A DNA stretch of 53,700 nucleotides from an uncultured Victivallales bacterium (GTDB lineage Bacteria > Verrucomicrobiota > Lentisphaeria > Oligosphaerales > JAFGRS01). The notes under the pieces are model-generated. The model worked only from the letters and a program-made list of their open reading frames with translations, was not told the origin of the DNA and did not search any database. Numbering within the stretch: the stretch's first letter is position 1; the number at the start of each line of letters is the position of its first letter. This document shows positions 14,711-24,180 of the stretch, one piece after another. A program made the position numbers and the translations under genes. The stretch spans positions 1 through 53,700 of the forward strand of contig CAILUI010000437.1 in assembly GCA_903837355.1 (NCBI GenBank). The letters are read 5' to 3'.

Positions 14711-17700
14711 CTACAGCTCTTCCCCGAAGGCCAGAGGCACGGCCTTCTGGCGGTACTCGCCGAGCAGTTCGGGCTGCTTGACGGCGTCGGGGTTCTCCCA
14801 GTGGTAAGGGTAGAGGTGGACGTCGTAATCCTCGTCCTTGACCACCAGGAGCGTGGTGGAGTAGGCGATATCGCCGCGCACGCCATCCTGGTCGGGAGAG
14901 GCCACGATGAGCTGCAGTCCCAGATCGGTGGCGAAGCCCAGAAGCTGGTCACGGCGACCGGCGTCAATGCCGTAGAACGCTTCGTCGAAAAGCAGCGACT
15001 GCAGCCGGATGCCGCTACCGCGGTAGAGGAAGTCGGCGATGGTGAGAATGAGCAGGTAGTTGGGAACGGCCTGTTCACCGCCGGAACCCACGCTCTTGGT
15101 GTGACGATCCATGAGCACGCCATCGCCCGTTGCCGCACGCACGCGCATGTCGTAATGGAACCAGTTGCGATAGTCCAGCGCATCGGGGACCGCGTTGACC
15201 TCGGTGTCCAGGATGTCCTGCTTGTGGTCCTCGAAGAAGAGGCGGATCTCCTGCGTGGCCTGTTCGGCCTGGAAGGGGTTGTAGTGCTCAACGATCTCCA
15301 CCAGGCGGCGGTAGCGTTCCACGTCCTGCACCTGGAACCGGTAGTGGCTGCCGCCAAAGGCGCGCTCGCTGAGCAGGTAGTTGATGCGCTTGACCATCTC
15401 GCGCAGGTCGCGCACGTAGCGGCTCAGGAAGGTGAGAAGCTGCTCCACGATCAGACGCCGGAACAGGTCCTGCGTCCGCTGACTGAGCAGGTCGCGCTGT
15501 TCACTGATCTGCAAGCTCTGTGCCTGGACGACGTCCGCGATGGTCGCGCTGTGGCGGTCGGTCAGTAGATTCAACACATCATCGTAGGCGAACCCGAACT
15601 GCGCGCTGTAGATGGGGTCCTGCAGGGCGACGCGCAGTTGGCCGGTAGCAATGCCGTCGTCGCGCTCAGAAGCCGTCAGGGCCATCTGCACGGCGGGCAC
15701 ATCCGGGAAGCGTGTAGCGCAGACCCCGGTCGCGAAGTCTGCGGCATCCGGGACCTCGGGATGCCGGGACCGGATGGCGGCGGCTTCGGCGTCGCGCTGC
15801 GCGCTGACCACCTCCACCTGTTGTGCGTAGGCCACCTGCCGCTGGGCGATGCCCTTGAGTTGGTTCTCAACGGCCCCCACCTGCATGTGCAGATCGTTCT
15901 CCTGCTGCCGCAGCACCTCAAACTGACGCTGGCTGCGCGTGATGGCCTGCTCGATCTGGTCGAGGCCGGCGCTGCTGATGAGGGTACGCATTTCCCGCAA
16001 ACGGACCTCGAGGGCGAGACGGTCCTGACTGAGGTCCGCCAGCCGGCCGTCGCGTTCAGCCTGGTCGCGCTCGAGGGGGGAGAGGGCGAGAGCGTCACGG
16101 CGCAGGTCATGGGCGCGACGGGTGAGCGGCCCAAGCTCGCCATCGAGACAACGCCGGAAGCCCTGGCAGTGCTGAATGAGCTGTTCCCGGTCCGCCTGTT
16201 GACGCGCGAAGTCCAGGAGGGCTTGGTCGGCCTGGGCGACCTCCCCCTGCACCGCCGCGAGCTCCCGCCGCAGCGCCTCGCGGCGGTCCGCCGAGCCGAT
16301 CAGGCGGGCTGGCGTGCCGGCCAAACGGCGTTCATGGGAACGAAAGCGCAGCGCGGACGCCTCGGCGCAGGCGAACACCTCGGGATCGTGGTGCGCCAGC
16401 ATCTCGCTCGCCAGGCAGCGCAGCCCCGCCGCATCGGAATGGGCGACGTCAAACGCCGCGTGCATCCAGTCGGCCAGATCGCCGTACTCGGGGGCGGCCG
16501 CCACCCGCAGCCCGGCCGCTGCCGCAAAGACGATACGCCGGGCCGTCTCGAACTCGTGCCGTGGCACGATGAAGGTCGCCAGCACCGCCTCGCCTACGGC
16601 GTCCTCCAGAGCCGAGCGCAGAGCGCCCGGCAAACCTGGCGCCCACTCGAGGCCGCGGTACAAAGGCACCGCCGAGACCATGGCCCGACGCAGAGCCGCC
16701 TCGGCAGCGTCGAAGCCGGGCACGCTGGGCCTGGCCTCTTCCTGCCGTCCGAGGGCCTCCAGGCGGGCCCGCAGTGAGACCAGGCGCTGCTCGGTCTCCT
16801 GCCGGCGGTGCCGCAACACCGCCAGCTCACTCTCGGGGTGGCGCATGGCCTCGATGACCTGCCCCTGGAAAGGCTCCACAGGAACCTGCTCGAAACCCTC
16901 CTCGGGGCGCTCATGGCGACGCGCCGCGTCGAGCGCAGCCGTGATCGCCGTGGTGGCGAACGGCAGACCGGGCGTCAGCCGACTGATCTCGACGAAGGCG
17001 CGGCCGAGGGCCGCACCCAGTTCGACCCGGCCCTGAGCCAGGGCCTGGCTCGCGCCAACCAGCCGGGAAGCCGCCTGCTCAAGCGCCGCGCGCGCATCGG
17101 CTTCCAGCCGGACCTGGCGCTCGTAGTCGCCTGCCAGATCCTTCTCCTGGCGGATGATCCCGGCGGTATCGCGCAAGCGCAGGTCATCGATCTGTTTCTG
17201 CACCTGCTCCTGCTCGCGCCGCACCTCGCTGATACGGTCTTGCTGCTGGGCCAGCAGGCCCGCGCGCTCGGCCCGCTGCCGTTCCACGTCTGCCAAGCGC
17301 TCCTGCAGATCAGCCACGGCAAGCTGGTGCAAAAACCAGCGCAGACACTGCCGCTCACTGCGGATCGCGCCGATGCGCTCAACCCGCTCATGGAGCCCGC
17401 TCAAATAGGCCTGCTTGGCCTCGATGGCCTTGAGATCAGCGCTGGCCTGGTCCAGCGAGCGCAGGGCGGCGATGACCTGCTCGAACATCTCGGTGCGCGG
17501 CTCAGGCAAGAGGCGACGGAACAACTCATGGTAGTCGGCGGTGTGCGCGGCGATCTCCCGATAGGCCTTGCCGATGGACAGCAATCGGCACACGTCCCGA
17601 AAGGGCTCGGGGCCGCCAAAGAAGCGGTTGGCAACCTCGCGCTGGTAAGCCATCGGATTCGAGTAGTAGCCGCTGCCCGAAGCAAAGAACTCCCGCATCT

Positions 17701-18181
17701 CCTGGCGCGTCGCCGGCCGCCGCCCCTGCAGCTCGTCAACCAGGAACGGGATCTCCTCGAGCCGGCATTCGCGGAGGATACCCCAGCGCTGCACTTTCTC
17801 GTCCATACCGGTCACGGTCATGCCGATGGCGACCGTGGTGGGCGTGCCGCTCCGGCCGGCGATCTCGAGGGCCGCGTAGGTGGTACCGCCCGCCGGATTG
17901 AGCGGCCCGGTATCGACGTTGTAGCGCAGGATGACGCCCTGAATCCGGCGACCGTCCGCGGGACTGCCCGCCAGGCGCGCCGCCGAGTTGAACTCCATGG
18001 ACTCGCCGGCCGTCAGTACGTAGTGGATGGCGTCCAGCACGGTCGTCTTGCCGGAGGCGTTGTCGCCCAGCAGGAAAAGGTGCCCACCCTGACGGACCTC
18101 GATGGTCTCGTCAACGAAGTTATGGAAATTGATCAGCCGTATCCGGCGGATCGTGTAGCGCTCTGCGGACACATTCAGCAT
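14711..18181 (-). CDS. jetC: JetC-like SMC ATPase of a Wadjet system
   Basis: This is the SMC-family motor of a Wadjet (MksBEFG/EptABCD-type) plasmid-defence complex, 1156 residues from the chosen start. The N-terminal half-ATPase has Walker A GDNASGKTT at residues 39-47, after LINFHNFVDETIEV. Two long coiled-coil arms flank a hinge-like globular part around residues 490-640. The C-terminal half has the ABC signature VGSGGEQ near residue 1032 and Walker B LLFDEAFYGID near 1065. The ATG at 18181 has CGGAG 6 nt upstream. An earlier in-frame ATG at 18208 also exists, with GG(G) directly adjacent. It follows jetB by about 40 nt. By analogy it extrudes circular DNA together with JetA and JetB. The type (I, II or III) is not assigned here. 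Confidence 0.92.
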   Translation of the reverse strand: MLNVSAERYTIRRIRLINFHNFVDETIEVRQGGHLFLLGDNASGKTTVLDAIHYVLTAGESMEFNSAARLAGSPADGRRIQGVILRYNVDTGPLNPAGGTTYAALEIAGRSGTPTTVAIGMTVTGMDEKVQRWGILRECRLEEIPFLVDELQGRRPATRQEMREFFASGSGYYSNPMAYQREVANRFFGGPEPFRDVCRLLSIGKAYREIAAHTADYHELFRRLLPEPRTEMFEQVIAALRSLDQASADLKAIEAKQAYLSGLHERVERIGAIRSERQCLRWFLHQLAVADLQERLADVERQRAERAGLLAQQQDRISEVRREQEQVQKQIDDLRLRDTAGIIRQEKDLAGDYERQVRLEADARAALEQAASRLVGASQALAQGRVELGAALGRAFVEISRLTPGLPFATTAITAALDAARRHERPEEGFEQVPVEPFQGQVIEAMRHPESELAVLRHRRQETEQRLVSLRARLEALGRQEEARPSVPGFDAAEAALRRAMVSAVPLYRGLEWAPGLPGALRSALEDAVGEAVLATFIVPRHEFETARRIVFAAAAGLRVAAAPEYGDLADWMHAAFDVAHSDAAGLRCLASEMLAHHDPEVFACAEASALRFRSHERRLAGTPARLIGSADRREALRRELAAVQGEVAQADQALLDFARQQADREQLIQHCQGFRRCLDGELGPLTRRAHDLRRDALALSPLERDQAERDGRLADLSQDRLALEVRLREMRTLISSAGLDQIEQAITRSQRQFEVLRQQENDLHMQVGAVENQLKGIAQRQVAYAQQVEVVSAQRDAEAAAIRSRHPEVPDAADFATGVCATRFPDVPAVQMALTASERDDGIATGQLRVALQDPIYSAQFGFAYDDVLNLLTDRHSATIADVVQAQSLQISEQRDLLSQRTQDLFRRLIVEQLLTFLSRYVRDLREMVKRINYLLSERAFGGSHYRFQVQDVERYRRLVEIVEHYNPFQAEQATQEIRLFFEDHKQDILDTEVNAVPDALDYRNWFHYDMRVRAATGDGVLMDRHTKSVGSGGEQAVPNYLLILTIADFLYRGSGIRLQSLLFDEAFYGIDAGRRDQLLGFATDLGLQLIVASPDQDGVRGDIAYSTTLLVVKDEDYDVHLYPYHWENPDAVKQPELLGEYRQKAVPLAFGEEL

Positions 18182-18221
18182 CGACCACTCCGTGAACCCG
18201 GCACCCATCCCTGGTTACTGA

Positions 18222-18929
18222 TCACTGGGCCGCACCCTCAGACACCGCTGGCGGGTCCTCCGCCACCGGAACGGCAGGCGGCGCGACCTCTGTGGCGCCG
18301 GCGAGGACGCTCTGGCTGAGCCGCCCCGTGTTGTAGTGGTAAAGCGCCGGCATCGCCTCGAAGATCATATCCATCTCAGTGACGCGCAGATCCGGCGGCG
18401 GCGGCACCCGCGTCAGCAAACGGTAACGCTCCAGGATAGGGAGTACGCGACGCAGGATGCTCGAGCGCACAAAGTCCTCGCTGTAGCGCCCGCCGGCGTC
18501 GCCAGGAAACAGCTCGAGAAAGCGGCGGTGCGTGTAGCCCAGCAGGTCGCCAAAACGAAACCGCAGGTTTTCGCGGTCCTCCACCGTCAGCGAATTCTCA
18601 TCCAACTGGTGCTCGAAGAACTCCAGCAAGATCATGAAGGCGATGCAATCGTCGCGATGCCGGAAGCCGAAGACGTCGCGGTACGGCTCGCTGACCTTCT
18701 CGTTGTACCAGGACGACTTGAAGACGCGGGCGCACTTGTCGTCCATGATCAGGCGCCAGCCGTAGAACTCCTGGTAGAAAGCCGTGAACTCCGCCCGATG
18801 CCGACGCAGGAAGATGAAGGTCTCCTCGTTGTCATCGCGGTAGAAGTAGGGCGTCTCGACCAGGATGTTGAGCACGGCCTGCACGCGGGCAGGATGACGC
18901 TCCAACAGCGCTTCCAGGGGGTTGCTCAT
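18222..18929 (-). CDS. jetB: JetB-like KITE subunit of a Wadjet system
   Basis: The product has 235 residues and lies between the kleisin-like JetA and the SMC JetC, the position of JetB/MksE. It consists of tandem winged-helix segments rich in aromatic and charged residues (FIFLRRHRAEFTAFYQEFYGW, CIAFMILLEFFEHQLDE, LLGYTHRRFLELFP) and ends in a low-complexity Pro/Ala tail. It has no enzymatic motif. In MukBEF-like complexes this subunit bridges the kleisin and binds DNA. Its ATG overlaps the jetA stop as ATGA, so translation is probably coupled. The assignment rests on gene order, size and fold pattern rather than a diagnostic motif. Confidence 0.8.
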   Translation of the reverse strand: MSNPLEALLERHPARVQAVLNILVETPYFYRDDNEETFIFLRRHRAEFTAFYQEFYGWRLIMDDKCARVFKSSWYNEKVSEPYRDVFGFRHRDDCIAFMILLEFFEHQLDENSLTVEDRENLRFRFGDLLGYTHRRFLELFPGDAGGRYSEDFVRSSILRRVLPILERYRLLTRVPPPPDLRVTEMDMIFEAMPALYHYNTGRLSQSVLAGATEVAPPAVPVAEDPPAVSEGAAQ

Positions 18930-20509
18930 GGTGTATTCCGCGACCTCTCCACCGCCCCGGCAAGGCGGTGAACGGTCACCTCGGTGAAACTCAAGGTCTG
19001 GTCATCCACGCCCACACGACCCTCATGGGCGGGGTCGGGGGTCAGCGCATAGCCGACCCGCCGCAGCCTGCGGCCCGCGTCCAGCAGCCCGGCGCGACTC
19101 AGGTCCATGATATGCCCGAAGTCGTCGGGCGCCGTGAACGCGCCGTGCGAGAGCGGGGCGCCCTCAGGGCGCGCCGCGGGGCTCAACGTCACCTGCAGCC
19201 AGCCGCCCAGCCTTTCCAGCCGGGCTTGCTCCAGACTGACCACGGGACCGCCCTGCCGCCGCTTGGGCCGGATGAACTGCACTGGCGAGCGCTCGGCCAG
19301 CCCCGCCTGGCGCCGTGGCGCCGGCGGATCGGCGCGCTCAGAGTCGTCCCAGAAATGCGGATCCGCCACCATCACGGCCGGGGCCAGCAGCTCCCGCATG
19401 AAGCGGTGCGGAACCTCATCTTCCGCCAGGCCCGCCAGCTCCGCGCAACGGCTCTGGATGTCCTGGATGCGCGTGCTGCGCCGCTCGAGTTCCCGCAGAT
19501 GGGCATGCAGCTTGCGCCAGACCCGCATCGCCGACTCGCGGATGTGGCGGCAGAGCAGGTCCAGCCGGCCATCCTCGCGGAAGAACTCCCAGAGCCGTAG
19601 CGGGATGGTCTCCGGATGCCGCCACTCGTCGCCGCGCCGCAGCAGGCTGGGCGTGCGCCGGCGCTCGGCATCCAGTTCTGCGCCGGCCCGCCGGACCCGC
19701 TCCTGCATCTCAGTCTGCATGAGGGCGCTCACCTGCACGCCGATGGCGCCACGCAGATCATGGACCTGCCGCAGGAAGCCGTCCACGAACTGCTCGAGGT
19801 CACGCAACACGCCGCGCGCATCATCTATACAGTACTCGTGGCTAACGAAGCCCAGCAGGCGGGCATTGAAGCCGCCGAGGTAGGCGTTCACCTCCAGGCT
19901 CAGGGCGTCCAGCTTGGCGAGTTGGTAGACGATCCGCCGCGCATCGCCGTCCTGGGCTGGTGCCGCCGTCAGGCTCAGCAACCGCCGGAGCTCGGTGAGA
20001 CTGCCGCTCGTTTCCTCAAGCAAGTCCCGCGCATCCTCCTCGGGCCGGTACAGGTCGCTCTGCGCGCGCTCCTCAAGCCACTCCAGGAAGCTGACAGCAT
20101 CCGCCGCCAGCCGGTAGCGGAACTTGCGTCTCCGGCTGTCGCGGTAACCGCGCAGACGTTCAACCTCGATGCGGCAGGACACCAGCCCCCAGTCCGCGAG
20201 CTGGGCGAGATCGCTGCGGAACGGCTCAGCGTCGTAAGGGCTTGCCCCGGGTACGCGCTCCTGAGCCGGCCGGACCGCGTCGTGAAGGTCCTCGTGGAGC
20301 GGCTCAAGCTCATGCGCCCGGCGGAAGAGCAGCAGCCGATAGAGGATCTGCACGTAGAGCACCGCCCGCTCCGCCAGCAGTAAGTGCCCCACTGCCGGGT
20401 TGCGGCGCAGGACCAGTTCACTCGCCCGCCCCTCCTCGTAGGCCGCCAGGGCCTGATCGCCGAAGAGGTCGAGGGGCTGCCCGCCGGCGTTGTCTGGCGT
20501 GGGAGTCAC
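18926..20509 (-). CDS. jetA: JetA-like kleisin subunit of a Wadjet system
   Basis: This 527-residue protein is in the position and size range of Wadjet JetA/MksF, the kleisin that closes the SMC ring. An N-terminal winged-helix region (about 40-150) contains YDAEPFRSDLAQLADWGLVSCRIE and a basic strand, RRRKFRYRL. Long helices follow (about 160-400, with the segment RVWRKLHAHLRELERRSTRI). The C-terminal winged-helix part ends near FTEVTVHRL. The start is GTG, overlapping the kdtA stop as GTGA. The overlap places the whole Wadjet operon behind an LPS gene. No catalytic motif is expected or seen. An alternative DUF2397-like classification is possible. Confidence 0.78.
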   Translation of the reverse strand: MTPTPDNAGGQPLDLFGDQALAAYEEGRASELVLRRNPAVGHLLLAERAVLYVQILYRLLLFRRAHELEPLHEDLHDAVRPAQERVPGASPYDAEPFRSDLAQLADWGLVSCRIEVERLRGYRDSRRRKFRYRLAADAVSFLEWLEERAQSDLYRPEEDARDLLEETSGSLTELRRLLSLTAAPAQDGDARRIVYQLAKLDALSLEVNAYLGGFNARLLGFVSHEYCIDDARGVLRDLEQFVDGFLRQVHDLRGAIGVQVSALMQTEMQERVRRAGAELDAERRRTPSLLRRGDEWRHPETIPLRLWEFFREDGRLDLLCRHIRESAMRVWRKLHAHLRELERRSTRIQDIQSRCAELAGLAEDEVPHRFMRELLAPAVMVADPHFWDDSERADPPAPRRQAGLAERSPVQFIRPKRRQGGPVVSLEQARLERLGGWLQVTLSPAARPEGAPLSHGAFTAPDDFGHIMDLSRAGLLDAGRRLRRVGYALTPDPAHEGRVGVDDQTLSFTEVTVHRLAGAVERSRNTP

Positions 20510-21810
20510 GGTTTGCCCAGCAATGGCTCGATGAGGTCCAACGTGCGGTCGATGGCGCCACGGCTGGCCTCGACCACGCGGCGGGCACGCCCGCCGAGAG
20601 CCTGCCGCTCCTGGGAGTTGGCCAGAAGCTGGCGGAGCGCCGGGGTAAAGCCGCTGGCGTCCTGAACCTGCACCGCCGCCTGCGCGTCCTGGAAGATGGC
20701 GGCTACGGCCCGGAAATTCTGCATATTGGCGCCGTGCAGGATCGGCTTGGCGAAGATGGCAGGCTCGATGATGTTGTGGCCGCCTTCATTACCGGCCAGA
20801 CTCTTGCCCACGTAGGCCACATCGCAGGCGGCGTAGAAGTTCATCAGTTCGCCGGTCGTGTTCACCAACAGGACGTCGACCGGGGCGGCGGCCGGCTCCC
20901 GGCCGGCAACCGGCAACAGCAGCCGATAGGAGAGTCGGCGCTCCTGCAGCACCTTCTCAACCTCGGCCGCGCGCTCATGGTGCCGCGGCACCAGAACCAG
21001 GCGCAGCGACGGGAACTCCGGCCTGAGGGCCAACACGGCGTCACACGCCATGGCCTCCTCGCCAGGATGCGTGCTGCCAGCACAGACCACGAGGCGTTCC
21101 GCCTGACCGAAGGCCTCGTTCAGGGCGACGGACTTATCCTTGCCGTTGGCATCGGGAACCTGATCGAACTTCATGGTGTTGCAGACGGCCACGGTCACCG
21201 CGTCTCCCGCGAGCGGACGCAACCGCACGGCATCCTCCGGCGTCTGCACGCAGATGACCCGGAAGGCCTTGAAGAGGCGGCCGAAGAAGCCACTCCAGCG
21301 CGCGTAGCCCCGGCCACTGCGGTCCGACATGCGGCCATTGACCAGAACCACCGGAATGCCGCGCCCCGCAGTCTGCAGAATGAGGTTCGGCCAGATCTCG
21401 ACCTCGAAAATGACCAGTAGCGCCGGCCGCACCAGCTCCAGCGCGCGCCGCACGCAGGGCCAGAAGTCCAGCGGGCAGTAGATACACGTCACCCCGCGTG
21501 GAACCTTGCGCGACGCCAGGTCATAACCCGTCGTGGTCGTCGTCGACAACACCACGGCACGGCCCGGATTGCGCTCCTGCAGCCGGCGGATGAAGGTCAG
21601 TGCCGCCACCGTCTCGCCAACGCTCACGGCATGCACCCAGACAGGCTGGTCCAGGGCCCGCAACGCGCCCCGCGATACCGGGCCGAACAACCCGAAGCGC
21701 TGCAGAAAGGCCCAGCCTAGGCCGCCGCGACGCAGCAGATGCACGGCGTAGAAAGGCACGTAGATCAGAAAGGCAACGAGGAAGAGAAGGTTGTACAGAA
21801 ATAGCGCCAC
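20506..21810 (-). CDS. waaA: 3-deoxy-D-manno-octulosonic acid transferase (Kdo transferase)
   Basis: WaaA/KdtA (family GT30) transfers Kdo from CMP-Kdo to lipid A precursor at the inner face of the cytoplasmic membrane. The 434-residue protein starts with a hydrophobic anchor (residues 3-25). It then shows WVHAVSVGE, in which Glu66 is the catalytic base, FEVEIWPNLI, VNGRMSDRSGRGYARW, and the C-terminal donor site GGHNIIEPAIFAKPIL. Length and motifs are normal. The start is GTG at 21810 with GGAG close upstream. It is the best evidence in the window for an LPS-bearing outer membrane. The stop overlaps the jetA GTG start by 4 nt. It is transcribed away from htpG, with about 190 bp between the starts. 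Confidence 0.95.
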   Translation of the reverse strand: MALFLYNLLFLVAFLIYVPFYAVHLLRRGGLGWAFLQRFGLFGPVSRGALRALDQPVWVHAVSVGETVAALTFIRRLQERNPGRAVVLSTTTTTGYDLASRKVPRGVTCIYCPLDFWPCVRRALELVRPALLVIFEVEIWPNLILQTAGRGIPVVLVNGRMSDRSGRGYARWSGFFGRLFKAFRVICVQTPEDAVRLRPLAGDAVTVAVCNTMKFDQVPDANGKDKSVALNEAFGQAERLVVCAGSTHPGEEAMACDAVLALRPEFPSLRLVLVPRHHERAAEVEKVLQERRLSYRLLLPVAGREPAAAPVDVLLVNTTGELMNFYAACDVAYVGKSLAGNEGGHNIIEPAIFAKPILHGANMQNFRAVAAIFQDAQAAVQVQDASGFTPALRQLLANSQERQALGGRARRVVEASRGAIDRTLDLIEPLLGKP

Positions 21811-21870
21811 AACTCTCCAGACTCCCGTGCGACACCATCACCGGTGACGCTGACAACCCGGCCACCAGCG

Positions 21871-21898
21871 TTGACTTTTGAGCACAAGACGCTAGACT
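21871..21898 (+). promoter_or_regulatory. Sigma70-type promoter of htpG
   Basis: TTGACT (21871-21876) and TAGACT (21893-21898) lie 16 bp apart, giving a leader of about 95 nt before the ATG of htpG. A CIRCE element or HrcA-type repeat was not seen. Confidence 0.55.
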
Positions 21899-21937
21899 GA
21901 ACGCTGGTCATTGAGCCGGTGAAAGAGCGTCTTAACC

Positions 21938-21976
21938 AACCTCGGCAAACCTCCTTTGCAAGCGGAGGCAGAGGTT
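21938..21976 (+). promoter_or_regulatory. Stem-loop in the htpG leader
   Basis: Nested arms AACCTC (21938-21943)/GAGGTT (21971-21976) and CCTCC (21950-21954)/GGAGG (21964-21968) form a hairpin between the promoter and the ribosome binding site (GGAG, 21991-21994). The inner right arm is itself Shine-Dalgarno-like. It might be temperature-responsive, but it does not mask the real ribosome binding site. Confidence 0.4.
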
Positions 21977-22001
21977 TTGATTGGCGACACGGAGAAATGC
22001 G

Positions 22002-23963
22002 ATGGCGGCAAAGCAGCGCAAGTTCAAGGCGGAAGTTCAGCAACTCCTGGATCTGGTCATCCACTCGCTGTACTCGAACAAGGAGATCTTCCTGCGCGAG
22101 CTGATCTCGAACGCTTCGGACGCCATCGACCGCGCGCGGTTCACCTCCCTTTCCGACCAGTCCATTCTGGAGGACGACCCGGAGTGGAAGATCCGTCTCC
22201 ACGTCGACCGTGAAGCACGGACACTGACGGTGTCGGACAATGGCATCGGCATGGGGCCCGACGACGTCGACGGCTGCATCGGCACCATCGCCAGTTCCGG
22301 CACTCGCAAGTTCCTTGAGGAGATGCAGGCACATCGGGATACCCCGCCGCCAGAACTCATCGGCAAATTCGGGGTTGGCTTCTACTCGGCCTTCATGGTC
22401 GCCGACAAGGTCACCGTGGTCACGCGCCGGGCGGGCGATCCGGCCCAGGCGGTGCAGTGGGAGAGCGACGGCAGCGGCTCCTACAGCGTTGACGCCACGA
22501 CGCGCGCCAAGCGCGGGACCGATGTCACCCTGCACCTCAAGGACGACGCGGACGAGTATCTCGAGGAATGGCGCCTGCGCAAGATCGTGAAGAAGTTCAG
22601 CGACTTCGTGGAACACCCCGTGGTCATGGACGTGCGCCGCGAAGAGAAACCCACCGGGGCCGATGGCAAGCCGCTGGCGGACGCGGAGCCGGTCGTGACG
22701 GTGACGGAAGAGACCCTGAACTCCCGCAAGGCACTATGGCAACGGCCCAAGAGCGAAGTCAGCGCGGATGAGTACAAGGAATTCTACAAACACATCAGTC
22801 ACGACTTCCAGGATCCCTTCGAGACCCTGCACTGGAACGTCGAGGGCGCGACGGAGTTCAGAGCCCTCGTCTTCATCCCGCAGCGCCCCCCTATGGATAT
22901 GTTCGTCGGCGAGGACCGCCACCGGGGTATCCAACTGTATGTCCGCCGCGTCTTTATCACCGATAACTGCGAGCAACTCATCCCCCCTTACCTGCGCTTC
23001 CTGCGCGGCGTGGTGGACTCCGCTGACCTGCCCCTGAATGTGTCCCGCGAACTGCTGCAGGAGCACCGTACCATCCGTCTGATCCGTAGCAGCGTGGTCA
23101 AGAAGGTCCTCGATGCCCTGGCCGATATGATGAGCAAGGAGCGCGAACGCTACACCACCTTCTGGAAGCAGTTCGGGGCCGTGCTCAAGGAAGGCGTACA
23201 CCTTGATTTCGAGAACCGTGAGAAGCTCCAGGACCTGATCCTGCTGACCTCGTCCAAGACGGGCGCCGACGGCCAGGTCAGCCTGGCCGAGTACGTGGCC
23301 AGAATGCCAGAGGCCCAGAAGGATATCTACTACATCACCGCGGAAGACTATGCCAGCGCCGACGGCTCGCCCCAACTCGAAGCCTTCCGCAAGCGCGACT
23401 ATGAAGTGCTGTACATGACCGACCCGGTGGACGAATGGGTCGTCCAGAACCTGAATACCTACAAGGACAAGAGCCTGCGCTCGGTGGCCAAGGGTGATGT
23501 CGAGCTGGAAACCGAGGATGAAAAGAAGGCCGGCGAGGAGGCCCGGAAAGGGTCCGAGGAGCACTTCCGCGCCCTGCTGGAGAAGATCAAGGAGACCCTC
23601 GGCGAGAAGGTCAAGACCGTCCGACTCTCGAAGCGCCTGACCGACAGCGCCTGCTGCCTGGTAAGCGATGAGTTCGGTATCGGCATCCAGCTCGAGAAGT
23701 TGCTCCGGGCCATGAAGCAGGACGTGCCCCCGGCCCGCCGGATCCTCGAACTCAACGCGGCGCACCCCGTGGTCGAAGCCATGCGACTGCTGCTGGATCA
23801 GACCGCGAATGAGGCGCGTTTGCGCGAGTACGTCGAGATGCTCTACGACCAGGCGCTGCTGACAGCCCGGCTCCCGGTTGAGGATCCGCTGCGCTTCGCC
23901 CAACGGGTGAGTACCCTGATGGCCGCCCAGGCGGCACGACCCGTTGAGCCGGCCGTGCCCTAG
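22002..23963 (+). CDS. htpG: Molecular chaperone HtpG (Hsp90)
   Basis: Bacterial Hsp90 is an ATP-dependent chaperone of the cytoplasm. The 653-residue protein has the GHKL ATPase domain (IFLRELISNASDAIDR, SDNGIGMG, GKFGVGFYSAFMVADKV), the middle domain (WQRPKSEVSADEYKEFYKHISHD, VFITDNCEQLIPPYLRF, LPLNVSRELLQEH) and the C-terminal dimerisation domain ending with PARRILELNAAHPVV. There is no eukaryotic MEEVD tail, as expected. The ATG at 22002 is chosen over a TTG at 21981 because GGAG lies 7 nt upstream and the protein then starts MAAKQRKFKAEVQQLL. The gene has its own promoter and leader hairpin and is divergent from kdtA. Confidence 0.97.
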   Translation: MAAKQRKFKAEVQQLLDLVIHSLYSNKEIFLRELISNASDAIDRARFTSLSDQSILEDDPEWKIRLHVDREARTLTVSDNGIGMGPDDVDGCIGTIASSGTRKFLEEMQAHRDTPPPELIGKFGVGFYSAFMVADKVTVVTRRAGDPAQAVQWESDGSGSYSVDATTRAKRGTDVTLHLKDDADEYLEEWRLRKIVKKFSDFVEHPVVMDVRREEKPTGADGKPLADAEPVVTVTEETLNSRKALWQRPKSEVSADEYKEFYKHISHDFQDPFETLHWNVEGATEFRALVFIPQRPPMDMFVGEDRHRGIQLYVRRVFITDNCEQLIPPYLRFLRGVVDSADLPLNVSRELLQEHRTIRLIRSSVVKKVLDALADMMSKERERYTTFWKQFGAVLKEGVHLDFENREKLQDLILLTSSKTGADGQVSLAEYVARMPEAQKDIYYITAEDYASADGSPQLEAFRKRDYEVLYMTDPVDEWVVQNLNTYKDKSLRSVAKGDVELETEDEKKAGEEARKGSEEHFRALLEKIKETLGEKVKTVRLSKRLTDSACCLVSDEFGIGIQLEKLLRAMKQDVPPARRILELNAAHPVVEAMRLLLDQTANEARLREYVEMLYDQALLTARLPVEDPLRFAQRVSTLMAAQAARPVEPAVP

Positions 23964-24180
23964 CCTGGGTATCCCATGCGACGGTACGCCTGACACACAG
24001 GCCGGGGCGACCGTGGCGAGGTGCGCCGCCGCCTGGCGTCAGATCCGCGCCGCAGTCCGATGGCCGGTAACCTGAAGCGCCAGGGGCCGCTCGGCAACAG
24101 ACTGTCTAAGCCGCTGGCGGTGAGCACCACGGGGCGCGCGGACCGGGGTGCTGTGGCAGGCAGACGAAAGGGCGGCGCCG

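Noticed and set aside
16808..18319. 503-codon plus-strand frame opposite jetC
   Set aside because: jetC has Walker and SMC signatures. This frame is a long antisense shadow without motifs.
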